Positions 34,401 to 41,007 of a stretch of 64,000 bases of DNA are shown piece after piece. Below the pieces are notes generated by a model. The model did not search any database. It was not told where the DNA came from and was given only the letters and a program-made list of their open reading frames with translations. Made by a program: the position numbers and the translations under genes. The first letter of the stretch is position 1. Each line of letters starts with the position of its first letter. The stretch spans positions 1,673,615-1,737,614 of the forward strand of contig NZ_CP128647.1 in the NCBI RefSeq assembly GCF_030644205.1. Direction: 5' to 3'. This DNA comes from Mogibacterium neglectum. GTDB taxonomy: Bacteria; Bacillota; Clostridia; Peptostreptococcales; Anaerovoracaceae.

Positions 34401-36215
34401 GAAAATGCCGCTTGCTACAAGGCTGCCCCAAGCGAATATTCGATTCACTCGCTAGGTCACATTGTATTCGATAGAGAGTCGAGCGATGATTCGCATAGAG
34501 ATAGCGGTGATGGCTACCCAATCACGGGCGAGATTATAAAGCTGCACCTCAAGAGATATTCTGAGGATGTCAGCTCCGCTAGGATTCGTAACAATATTGA
34601 CCTCGGGCGAGATATCGGCACGCTGCTCGACCCAGTTGTGCAGAACTACATATACGATATGAACCTCTATAAGCATGAGCCTGCATATAAAGAAGTGCTT
34701 ACCGCTAACAATATCAACTTCAGCGCCTTTGAACACATGGATGCTGGTTTCACCATGCCACTTAGCGATGATTTAGAGACGGCTGGCTACGACCCCTTGG
34801 TTCTCAGCGAATACCTTGATGATCCTGCTACGAAATCAATCCTGATAAAAGCTAGGTCTGGAGAACGAGAAGAGCCTGTGCTCTCTGCGTTTGCATCGAC
34901 TAGAAAGCTTCGTGCGAATGACCTGCTCGAGGAATTCGGCAGCAGCGAAGTAGCTTCTACGATTAGAAAGAGTGCGCTTGGCTCGATAGCTTCAATCGGT
35001 GCATTTTATGCAAAAGATGATGCAAATGCAGGTGTTTCCAACCTTAATCAGATTCTGCTCACGGAGATTATGACGGAACTCCTCGATGAAGATTACACTT
35101 ACGTAATCTATCGCCCTGTAAATCCTGCAGGTATGGACGAGGATACGATTGACCTTTTAATCCACCATGGATTTGTCAATATCTCTAGCAGTGAGGAAGA
35201 ACCAATCTATGCAGTGGATATGAAAGCACCAATCGTGCTATTTAGAGATGTCGAAGCGTGTATCAAGGCTCCGTTCAACAAGAACCCTAGGATTATTAAA
35301 GCTGCAGATGATGCTCATGCAAAGCTCCTTAAGACTTTTAATGAGCTATTTCCTGGCAAGCTGATACTGACTTTTAATCCTAGTGCAGTATATAGCCGCA
35401 TCGTAAATATGGTTACATCTGAAAATGGAGTACCTGCAGCTTCCGATCCTATGAAGAATCGTGGTCCTTATATGGCGGTCCCATACGGCAAGGCACTTTC
35501 GGATGTGGTCATACCTAATACAGTAACAAAGGCTCTTAGGACGGATAAGTATTTTAAGAATGATTTATCGGGATTCACTATCCGAGAATACCGTAACTAC
35601 GCACCGCTACAGGAGCAGATAACAACTATCAAGTCCTTTGAAAAGCCTGCGATATTAGTTGATGACTTCCTTCACAATGGTCAGCGTTTAAACCACATCG
35701 CGCCTCTGATTAAGGACGCGGGAATTGACCTTCGAAAGGTAATCGTAGGAGTACTTACTGGCAGAGCGTTAGATACTATGAAAGAACGAGAAATTCCAGT
35801 TGAGGGTGCTTATTTCCTACCAGATATCTCGATTTGGATAAATGAGCATGACAGCTATCCATTCTTTGGCGGTGACAGCCTCGAGCTAGTCGACGACTCT
35901 AAGGAGCACAGGACGATTAATCTGATGCTGCCATATACGACTTTCAGCTTCGTGGGCGAAAACGATATGGATAAGGTATATAAGTATTCAATTACCTGCC
36001 TCGAGAATGCTCGGGACATCCTTCGCATACTCGAGCAGGAGTACCAGGCCGAGTACGGCCGCAAGCTGACACAGAAGCTGCTCGGAGCAGTCATCTCAAG
36101 ACCTTGCACGCCAATGTTGCCACCAGGTCTCGAGTACGACAGCTCCTTCGCAGCTTCCGATTTTATCGAAAATGATATACGTAGGGCTGAGAGGCTGCAT
36201 ATGTTTAAGAAGTAG
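31440..36215 (+). CDS. 1591-residue multidomain protein: HD, helical repeats, NadD-like nucleotidyltransferase, PRTase-like
   Basis: Not a recognised family as a whole. Domains I can see: HD-type phosphohydrolase about 180-300 (H183/H188, H217-D218 in ASHDIGKYG, H259 in NHSTWD), as in YqeK; helix-rich HEAT-like region about 380-880; nucleotidyltransferase of the NadD/CoaD class with FPGAFDPFTLGH at 891-902 (TxGH-type loop), VTGSDAIENA and SSARIRNNIDLG; a possible GNAT-like region about 1110-1270 (ending ELLDEDYTYVIYRPVNPAG, LIHHGFVNI); and a PRTase-like loop VDDFLHNGQRL at 1407-1417. No signal peptide or membrane helix, so cytosolic. Shine-Dalgarno is weak; an alternative ATG at 31458 has AAGG upstream. 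Strong terminator follows. A role in nucleotide/NAD-type metabolism is inference only. Confidence 0.8.
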   Translation: MDNKALMINTIKGALLNPDFIEAAGLDSDVMAMRTEREDFVEMVYELYYHSGKHGRFDSKVILSICSRYTPELEVAPREGWLEHTRLYLLNLIFPHLDGPQDPDKFKAGRNILLQLMRGVYEYERKTLPFDPCYDINLLSDEEIMSKGFTDEYLRFNKLVRINYVYEFMRLSSDISPFNTLGHVSGVHYVAMYTARQLCDAGINVDLGLLSAAAASHDIGKYGCRKEEERRVPYLHYYYTDYCLTRFGLPTIMHIAANHSTWDLELENLSVESLLLIYADFRVRSIRDEDNQETINFFTLEEAFDVVLNKFDNINEAKNHRYEKVYNKLLDFEEFMRENGVTTDLPEDWAETPHFRCAPKVRDLALLSGPEATSQLKFRAIEHNIRLMKIFNSPAEFSSLLERARSESQWSNIRTYLNILGEYKSYMTEDQKVIVLDFMYDMLFNRESDLREQAAQIMGQIVARFREEYKKELPKSVPTRDSDTTNITQFSSYLEKLFMPSRKHTDFHRKRIIEATPDFVNEVVKNCRPSCRSKYFDVLEDYYHVADLDEQTIIVLCSTALNIDKDLMPESFLESLMFFTKDILNSYSQDTDLLALAVIERFFHDSGIDVDVRRLSILGISNKRDVTESVPSSLFLDNLKTSTSWISKLANIDYMFTVAKQGYNVMHIATHFVNLIKVSEAIVVRKHAGECLIELANSMPSDQINELCIDLFNGLELSDYQFLKYIPGYLGHLMMYQPDNEQSETIEALETMLYTGNSKSAAASLSTMAVLLENYDRLPEPGKNAEKYKSRLLGMIIKAISHYNIALSQEALRVLGMRIFGSEVMTLDSKGWVASHCFKRLAAVIPLIGDDIGLEFYNNAAVLNYIYRFIATYVDEVGKFEFREYDKVAFFPGAFDPFTLGHKAIATTIRDMGFEVYLALDELSWTKKMLPHALRRNILAMSISSEEGLNLFPDDMQINLANSDDMRRLRELFSGKDLYIVTGSDAIENAACYKAAPSEYSIHSLGHIVFDRESSDDSHRDSGDGYPITGEIIKLHLKRYSEDVSSARIRNNIDLGRDIGTLLDPVVQNYIYDMNLYKHEPAYKEVLTANNINFSAFEHMDAGFTMPLSDDLETAGYDPLVLSEYLDDPATKSILIKARSGEREEPVLSAFASTRKLRANDLLEEFGSSEVASTIRKSALGSIASIGAFYAKDDANAGVSNLNQILLTEIMTELLDEDYTYVIYRPVNPAGMDEDTIDLLIHHGFVNISSSEEEPIYAVDMKAPIVLFRDVEACIKAPFNKNPRIIKAADDAHAKLLKTFNELFPGKLILTFNPSAVYSRIVNMVTSENGVPAASDPMKNRGPYMAVPYGKALSDVVIPNTVTKALRTDKYFKNDLSGFTIREYRNYAPLQEQITTIKSFEKPAILVDDFLHNGQRLNHIAPLIKDAGIDLRKVIVGVLTGRALDTMKEREIPVEGAYFLPDISIWINEHDSYPFFGGDSLELVDDSKEHRTINLMLPYTTFSFVGENDMDKVYKYSITCLENARDILRILEQEYQAEYGRKLTQKLLGAVISRPCTPMLPPGLEYDSSFAASDFIENDIRRAERLHMFKK

Positions 36216-36225
36216 TTGATATTTA

Positions 36226-36262
36226 AAGAACCCCAGCTTAGCAGTGCTAAGCTGGGGTTCTT
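36226..36262 (+). terminator. Strong intrinsic terminator
   Basis: About 17-bp perfect stem (AAGAACCCCAGCTTAGC / GCTAAGCTGGGGTTCTT) with a short loop and TTTTGC after; T-rich on the other strand too, serving the convergent paralogue gene. Confidence 0.92.
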
Positions 36263-36291
36263 TTGCATTTATCAAATTCTATATTCAATTA

Positions 36292-36855
36292 TTAGTTGAA
36301 CCGCTTATAGTATTTCTTGTTAAAAAGCCACTGCAAATTAATCTTTGGCTTTTTATCGTTAGCCTTTATAAGAAAGCCGAAATACTTATACAGCTCATCA
36401 CTGATAGCTTTCTCGTCTATCGTATGTATATCTATTTCATCATAAGCATATACTCTTCTCAACTTAAAAGCTTTATCGAATTCATATCTTATCCCTCTAT
36501 TGTCAATATAGATATAGGCATCATCATCACCATGCCACATGTAGAGCTCCGGCGTTTTACCGTCAACGGAATGGGCTTCGTTATAAATATAAACTCTGCC
36601 ACTAAATGCCCCCGAAACGCCACTATCTGGTCTGTAGACCACTTTGTCTACCTTTGGTTGCTTAATAGCATCCAAATTGTCTATCACCATTGCAAAATCT
36701 GGATGTGTACCTTTTGAATGTTCAATATGAATTGCATAATAAACCGAGTATTCTGTCAGGTTTCTTTTTACATACCACATTACAAAAACCACCCCGACTC
36801 CTACGAGCAAGCAACAAGTAATTATAAGCATCCTATTTATCAACTTGCTGAGCAT
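36292..36855 (-). CDS. Membrane-anchored protein of unknown function, paralogue A
   Basis: 187 residues. One N-terminal membrane helix (9-29, MLIITCCLLVGVGVVFVMWYV) and an exported domain beginning TEYSVYYAIHIEHSKGTHPD. It is a paralogue of the gene immediately upstream: both share YSVYYA, a GTHP-(D/E)-x-AM block, FGFLIKAN/FGFLVKAN and the identical last ten residues FNKKYYKRFN. Shine-Dalgarno AAGGAG. No catalytic motif recognised. Last gene of a three-gene minus-strand set with the second paralogue and a secreted protein. Confidence 0.7.
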   Translation of the reverse strand: MLSKLINRMLIITCCLLVGVGVVFVMWYVKRNLTEYSVYYAIHIEHSKGTHPDFAMVIDNLDAIKQPKVDKVVYRPDSGVSGAFSGRVYIYNEAHSVDGKTPELYMWHGDDDAYIYIDNRGIRYEFDKAFKLRRVYAYDEIDIHTIDEKAISDELYKYFGFLIKANDKKPKINLQWLFNKKYYKRFN

Positions 36856-36884
36856 AGTTTACTCCTTTTCTTTCTACAATTTCT

Positions 36885-37427
36885 TTAGTTGAACCGCTTA
36901 TAATACTTCTTGTTGAATTCTTTCTGCATATTGATTAGAGGCTTGTGATTGACGTTGGCTTTGACGAGGAAACCGAAGTTGTTATAAACCTCCTTATATA
37001 ATTCTTCGTCGTCGATATCACTTTTTTCATACTCCATCTTAGCTGTATTAGAATTATAAATTGCTTTTAATGAAAAATCAGAGTTAAATATATAACTTCT
37101 ATCCTTTGAATTCGAATACAGATATTCCACTCCGTATACATACGTTGCGCAAATCGAAGGACTGTTGCCATTATTTCTTTCGTTATACACTTTCGCCAGT
37201 CCATCATAGTCATACCTTATTCCTCTACTCGCGGGTGTACGTATAACCTTTATGTTCTCTAATGCCATTGCCATCTCTGGATGTGTTCCCTCCTTATGCG
37301 TCATGTTGTGGGCATAGTAAACGGAGTATTTTCTGAGATTGTAGTCTATGTATAGGTTGGCAATTATTAACAATATCCCCATAATTAGCACTACTATACT
37401 AATGCCTATTATTCTATTTTTATTCAT
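36885..37427 (-). CDS. Membrane-anchored protein of unknown function, paralogue B
   Basis: 180 residues: N-terminal helix (6-27, IIGISIVVLIMGILLIIANL) then an extracellular domain of the same pattern as the downstream paralogue (RKYSVYYAHNMTHKEGTHPE, NNFGFLVKANVNHKPLINMQ, FNKKYYKRFN). 29 bases separate the two, so they arose by tandem duplication and are co-transcribed. Nothing indicates an enzyme; a surface-exposed binding or bacteriocin-immunity type role are equally open. Confidence 0.7.
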   Translation of the reverse strand: MNKNRIIGISIVVLIMGILLIIANLYIDYNLRKYSVYYAHNMTHKEGTHPEMAMALENIKVIRTPASRGIRYDYDGLAKVYNERNNGNSPSICATYVYGVEYLYSNSKDRSYIFNSDFSLKAIYNSNTAKMEYEKSDIDDEELYKEVYNNFGFLVKANVNHKPLINMQKEFNKKYYKRFN

Positions 37428-37469
37428 GCTTAATCTACTTCTTTTTAAATAATGTTTTTAGCTTCTTTG

Positions 37470-37880
37470 TTAGTTTAGATACAACTTAACAGGGATGCCA
37501 GGTCTTTCAGAGCCAAAATTAGAGCTACGATTGAGCTCTCCAACCTCCGTGCCTGATATAAGCTCAACTTCTGTTTTATCCGTCCATCTAAGGCCTTCTT
37601 CAGTTAGGAAGTTGTCATCCGTAAGATTCTCTCCTATCAAATCAATTTTGATATTCTTAAAATAGTCGGGGCCACGAGTACCCTCATTAAAGTCACCAGA
37701 AACATTCACACCACTTATGCTGGGTGTGTTATCTGCTGTTTGTTCTGTTTCTTCTGATAAGCTTCCGCTTGCTGCTGATGAATCACCAAGTTCGGCATAG
37801 TCAGCTGCTATAACGATTGGTGTGATATTAAATAAAATAATGCAGACTAAAATAACAATAGATGAAATCTTCTTTATCAT
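37470..37880 (-). CDS. Small secreted protein of unknown function
   Basis: About 136 residues from MIKKISSIVILVCIILFNIT; signal peptide 1-26 (cut near VIAADYA), then a Ser/Thr/Glu-rich stretch (SSAASGSLSEETEQTADNTP) and a compact acidic C-terminal part ending PGIPVKLYLN. No anchor, so released or loosely held. A GTG three codons earlier is open but too near the GGAGA site, which sits 11 bases from the ATG. First of the three-gene set with the paralogue pair. Confidence 0.6.
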   Translation of the reverse strand: MIKKISSIVILVCIILFNITPIVIAADYAELGDSSAASGSLSEETEQTADNTPSISGVNVSGDFNEGTRGPDYFKNIKIDLIGENLTDDNFLTEEGLRWTDKTEVELISGTEVGELNRSSNFGSERPGIPVKLYLN

Positions 37881-38003
37881 GATACACACTTCTCCAATTT
37901 TTTATTAGATATAAATTTCAGTGACACTCTATCATATATCACTGTACACTATCAAGTATTTTATATAGTTGCTAACAGTACCTTTAATCATATTTCAAAA
38001 AGC

Positions 38004-38040
38004 TATGACGAGAACAGCATTATTTGCTGCTCTCGTCATA
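38004..38040 (-). terminator. Intrinsic terminator after the small XRE gene
   Basis: TATGACGAGA-CAGC / GCTG-TCTCGTCATA long stem; on the minus strand followed by GCTTTTTG. Confidence 0.8.
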
Positions 38041-38043
38041 TAG

Positions 38044-38268
38044 TCAGTCATTCACATCTACCGCATCTTTCTCATACACGAGTATATCGCCAGGCTCGCA
38101 ATCCAGATATGTACACATTTTATCTAGTGTTGTAAACCGAATTGCTCTTGCACGGTTATTTTTTAATATCGAAATATTAGCTGGAGTTATATCGATTGCC
38201 TCAGATAATTCACGAATCGTCACGTTTCGGCTCTCGAGGATACTGTCTAAATTTATTTTGATTGACAT
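38044..38268 (-). CDS. Short XRE/Cro-type HTH regulator
   Basis: 74 residues, almost only a helix-turn-helix: VTIRELSEAIDITPANISIL then KNNRARAIRFTTLDKMCTYL and the typical CEPGDILVYE end (YozG/HTH_26 type). Begins 18 bases after the DUF2975 gene, and this pairing of DUF2975 membrane protein with a short HTH regulator is common in Firmicutes. Probably controls its own operon. Confidence 0.85.
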   Translation of the reverse strand: MSIKINLDSILESRNVTIRELSEAIDITPANISILKNNRARAIRFTTLDKMCTYLDCEPGDILVYEKDAVDVND

Positions 38269-38286
38269 GTTTTATATTCCCGCTGT

Positions 38287-38745
38287 CTACACTGTTAACT
38301 TGTTATCTTCTTGCAGTTCAATATATTTGATTATTAGCTTTCCTACCGACATAAATGCAAATGCACATAAAAGAAAGACTATCATTAAAATAGATACTTT
38401 TACATTAAATATCTCAAATATACGTTCGCCTTTATTTGATAATACCCCATGAATTAGCTCGCATGCGAATTCAAATAGAAAGATGTTAGCAATAGATTTG
38501 CAAGTCTTTGCTTCTTTTAGGGAAAATCCCTCATTTATACTTGGTAGCATCCACAGTTTAGCTATCACGATAACTATCCCTACTGTAATAACTATTCCAT
38601 ATAAGGCTTCAGTTACGGCTTCATAGTTTGTAAATTGTTTTGTCAAAATATCGATACTACCTAGTATAATTGCTAGCATAGTTGCTAGTGTAAATACTAT
38701 CAATATTGCTCTTGTTAGCTTAAAAGTTATATTATCCTTATTCAT
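38287..38745 (-). CDS. DUF2975 membrane protein
   Basis: 152 residues with four membrane helices (about 10-30, 45-65, 85-105, 115-135). The pattern LWMLPSINEGFSLKEAKTCK with the following helix pair matches DUF2975 proteins. Function unknown; usually next to a small XRE regulator as here. AAAGGAG before the ATG. Confidence 0.78.
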   Translation of the reverse strand: MNKDNITFKLTRAILIVFTLATMLAIILGSIDILTKQFTNYEAVTEALYGIVITVGIVIVIAKLWMLPSINEGFSLKEAKTCKSIANIFLFEFACELIHGVLSNKGERIFEIFNVKVSILMIVFLLCAFAFMSVGKLIIKYIELQEDNKLTV

Positions 38746-38930
38746 GGTGATGCTCCTTTCGTCTTACGAATATTACATATTTAATTGCGAAATGTATTTC
38801 CTGATACCTTTACTTTATCTAAATCTTACCTCATAGCATATCGAAAAACAATATGTTTTGGCTCGTATTTTGTTCTAATAAAATACATTTTGACTAACTT
38901 TCTTTATATTGACCCTCACAAATGGTAAAA
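38746..38930. other. Control region upstream of the DUF2975 gene
   Basis: AT-rich, no gene seen; contains the leader of the DUF2975-XRE operon. Confidence 0.4.
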
Positions 38931-38968
38931 AAATAATGACTCCAAGGTAAATTTAAAGTCATTATTTT
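38931..38968. terminator. Intrinsic terminator after the membrane-anchored XRE gene
   Basis: AAATAATGACT / AGTCATTATTT arms with T runs on both sides; 23 bases past the stop of the minus-strand gene. Confidence 0.8.
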
Positions 38969-38991
38969 TTTATCTTATTAAGTTCTGCTAT

Positions 38992-39591
38992 TTACTCTAA
39001 AGAAATTGTCTTGTAATTATGCCCATTATAGATAAACCTTACCCTATTAATTCCTTTAAGATTCTCTTTAGAAATTGGAATTGATATCTTTTCATTGTGT
39101 TTAAATGACAATTTTGTAAATATGGAAACTTCTATAGTATTATTATTTATATCAACGAAGTATCCACCAATACTTTTATATATAGGCAAATCTGTTTTTA
39201 TGTATAACTTCTCATTAGATATGTATGCACCTACAATTTCTTTTTTATTTGAGATATCATTTATATTACTGAAATAAATTGCAACTGACAAAAGACTTAT
39301 TATTAAAATAAAAATTAAGAAATACAGTATTTTATTTCTTTTACTTATCTTTTTTCTAATAATTGTATCTTCAGAAAGTCTATTCACAATATCACTATCC
39401 TCCTGCAATAGCTCATTCAGTGGAATATCCAAAATATTTGAGATATTAACTATTAGCTTTATATCTGGATAATTTCTATTAATCTCCCAGTTTGAAATAG
39501 TAGATCTTGAAACTTGCAGCTTTTTAGCTAAGTCATCTTGTGTTAAGCCTAATTTAGTACGTTTCTCTTTAATAATTGACCCAATTTTCAC
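38992..39591 (-). CDS. XRE regulator with a membrane helix and extracellular tail
   Basis: 199 residues: HTH domain 1-65 (MKIGSIIKEKRTKLGLTQDD, QVSRSTISNWEINRNYPDIK), linker, membrane helix about 88-108 (ILYFLIFILIISLLSVAIYF) and an outside domain of about 90 residues (FVDINNNTIEVSIFTKLSFK). One-component membrane regulators of this kind sense extracellular signals; the signal is unknown. AGGAGG precedes the ATG. Much more A+T-rich than the surrounding core genes. Confidence 0.8.
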   Translation of the reverse strand: MKIGSIIKEKRTKLGLTQDDLAKKLQVSRSTISNWEINRNYPDIKLIVNISNILDIPLNELLQEDSDIVNRLSEDTIIRKKISKRNKILYFLIFILIISLLSVAIYFSNINDISNKKEIVGAYISNEKLYIKTDLPIYKSIGGYFVDINNNTIEVSIFTKLSFKHNEKISIPISKENLKGINRVRFIYNGHNYKTISLE

Positions 39592-39679
39592 TGTACTATC
39601 CTCCTTTCTTTAATCTGATTTTAGAAAATTATAAAAGAACTCTCCAGTGTTTCACCAGCACAAATCATAAAAAAATTGC

Positions 39680-39690
39680 CACAAATTGTG
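39680..39690. promoter_or_regulatory. Inverted repeat CACAAATTGTG upstream of the membrane-anchored XRE gene
   Basis: Perfect 5-bp arms about a central A, extended to TTGCCACAAATTGTGACA, about 90 bases before the start. Possible operator; unproven. Confidence 0.3.
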
Positions 39691-39807
39691 ACATTGGAAA
39701 CTTTGTAGTTATGTTTTATTATCGAATATCGAATCTTTAAACTCGGTATTAAATTTTTTATCTACAAACAAGAACACGCATTCAACGCATGGTTTTACTT
39801 ATACAAC

Positions 39808-39836
39808 AAAAGCCCAGGAATTCACTCCTAGGCTTT
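39808..39836 (-). terminator. Intrinsic terminator after ddl
   Basis: AAAGCC-AGGA / TCCT-GGCTTT stem with a 6-base loop, T-rich on the minus strand (GGGCTTTTGTTG). Confidence 0.75.
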
Positions 39837-39847
39837 ATCCATCTCAA

Positions 39848-40930
39848 TTAATATTTCTCATCATACGTATGCTCTTCAATCGCCAGCTTAATCAAACTGT
39901 CCAGCAAGGTTGGCTGATCTATGCCCATCGCTTCCCACAGCTGTGGATACATGCTGATATTCGTAAATCCTGGCATCGTATTAATCTCATTAAACACAAC
40001 TCTGCCGTCTTCAGTATAGAAGAAATCAACTCTAGATAGTCCGCGGCAGTCCATTACCTTGAATATCTCAACGGCGCAGTTTCTAATCTCCTTCTGCTTG
40101 CTCATCGGAATATCATCGACAACTCTCGTCTGTGATTCAGGGTTGTTGTACTTCGCATCGTAATCGTAGAATTCGCCAGCGGATAGAATCTCTCCCACGC
40201 AGGATGCCTTCGGATTGTGATTGCCGAGAACCGCAACTTCCATCTCTCTGCCGACAATCATCTCTTCGACGAGGACTTTGTCATCATACTTAAATGCATT
40301 TTCAATAGCCCCTTCGAGCTCTGACTTCTTCTCGACCTTAGAAGCTCCAACCGAGGATCCAGCCGAAGACGGCTTAACGAACAGCGGTAGCTTTCCGTCA
40401 TTCGTGCTGAGAGCATTCATAATTTCTCCCTCACGATCATCGGCAAAATCCTTCTTCTTAATCACGCAGTACTTCGCCTGAGTGATGTCAGCCTCGCCCA
40501 CGATAATCTTGGTAAATGATTTATCCATTCCATTAGCAGAAGCCTTTACTCCAGGACCAACATATGGAATTTCCGCAAGCTCAAAGAGTCCCTGCACTGT
40601 TCCGTCTTCTCCGTTATCTCCGTGAAGCACTGGTATGATGCAGTCTATGCTCTTTGCGGTCGCTCTATCCTCTTCGTCGAAAACGAGGATTCCGTGTACC
40701 GTCGGATCCGCAGGGATGCACACCTGTTTGTTATCAGGTCTATTTTCCCAAGCACCGCTAGCGATTTCATCTGTACTTGCCTCGGTCAGATACCATCTGC
40801 CCTCTTTAGTTATTCCAATTTTAGTAATTTCATAGTGGTCAGAATTGAGTCCCTTGATGACATTTACCGCTGAACTTCGTGATACCTCATGTTCATCGGA
40901 CCTTCCTCCAAATATAACTGCAATATTCAT
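39848..40930 (-). CDS. ddl: D-alanine--D-alanine ligase
   Basis: Makes D-Ala-D-Ala for peptidoglycan. 360 residues of the ATP-grasp fold: IAVIFGGRSDEHEVSRSSAV, VLHGDNGEDGTVQGLFEL, VKPSSAGSSVGASKV, EMIVGREMEVAVLG, and metal site VVFNEINTMPGFTNISMYP. The ATG at 40930 has GGGAGG upstream; an in-frame TTG just before is unnecessary. Vancomycin-type (lactate) specificity markers cannot be judged by eye. Monocistronic. Confidence 0.95.
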   Translation of the reverse strand: MNIAVIFGGRSDEHEVSRSSAVNVIKGLNSDHYEITKIGITKEGRWYLTEASTDEIASGAWENRPDNKQVCIPADPTVHGILVFDEEDRATAKSIDCIIPVLHGDNGEDGTVQGLFELAEIPYVGPGVKASANGMDKSFTKIIVGEADITQAKYCVIKKKDFADDREGEIMNALSTNDGKLPLFVKPSSAGSSVGASKVEKKSELEGAIENAFKYDDKVLVEEMIVGREMEVAVLGNHNPKASCVGEILSAGEFYDYDAKYNNPESQTRVVDDIPMSKQKEIRNCAVEIFKVMDCRGLSRVDFFYTEDGRVVFNEINTMPGFTNISMYPQLWEAMGIDQPTLLDSLIKLAIEEHTYDEKY

Positions 40931-41007
40931 CAATAACCTCCCATATCTGGTGAATGGCTAAGCTATCCGCACACGCTCTATACAGCGGGTACCTTGCCTT
41001 AAAATAT

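Noticed and set aside
36226-39600. Prophage or integrative element, because of two XRE regulators and unknown genes
   Set aside because: No integrase, structural or mobilisation gene, no att-like direct repeats at the edges; flanked by ordinary terminators.
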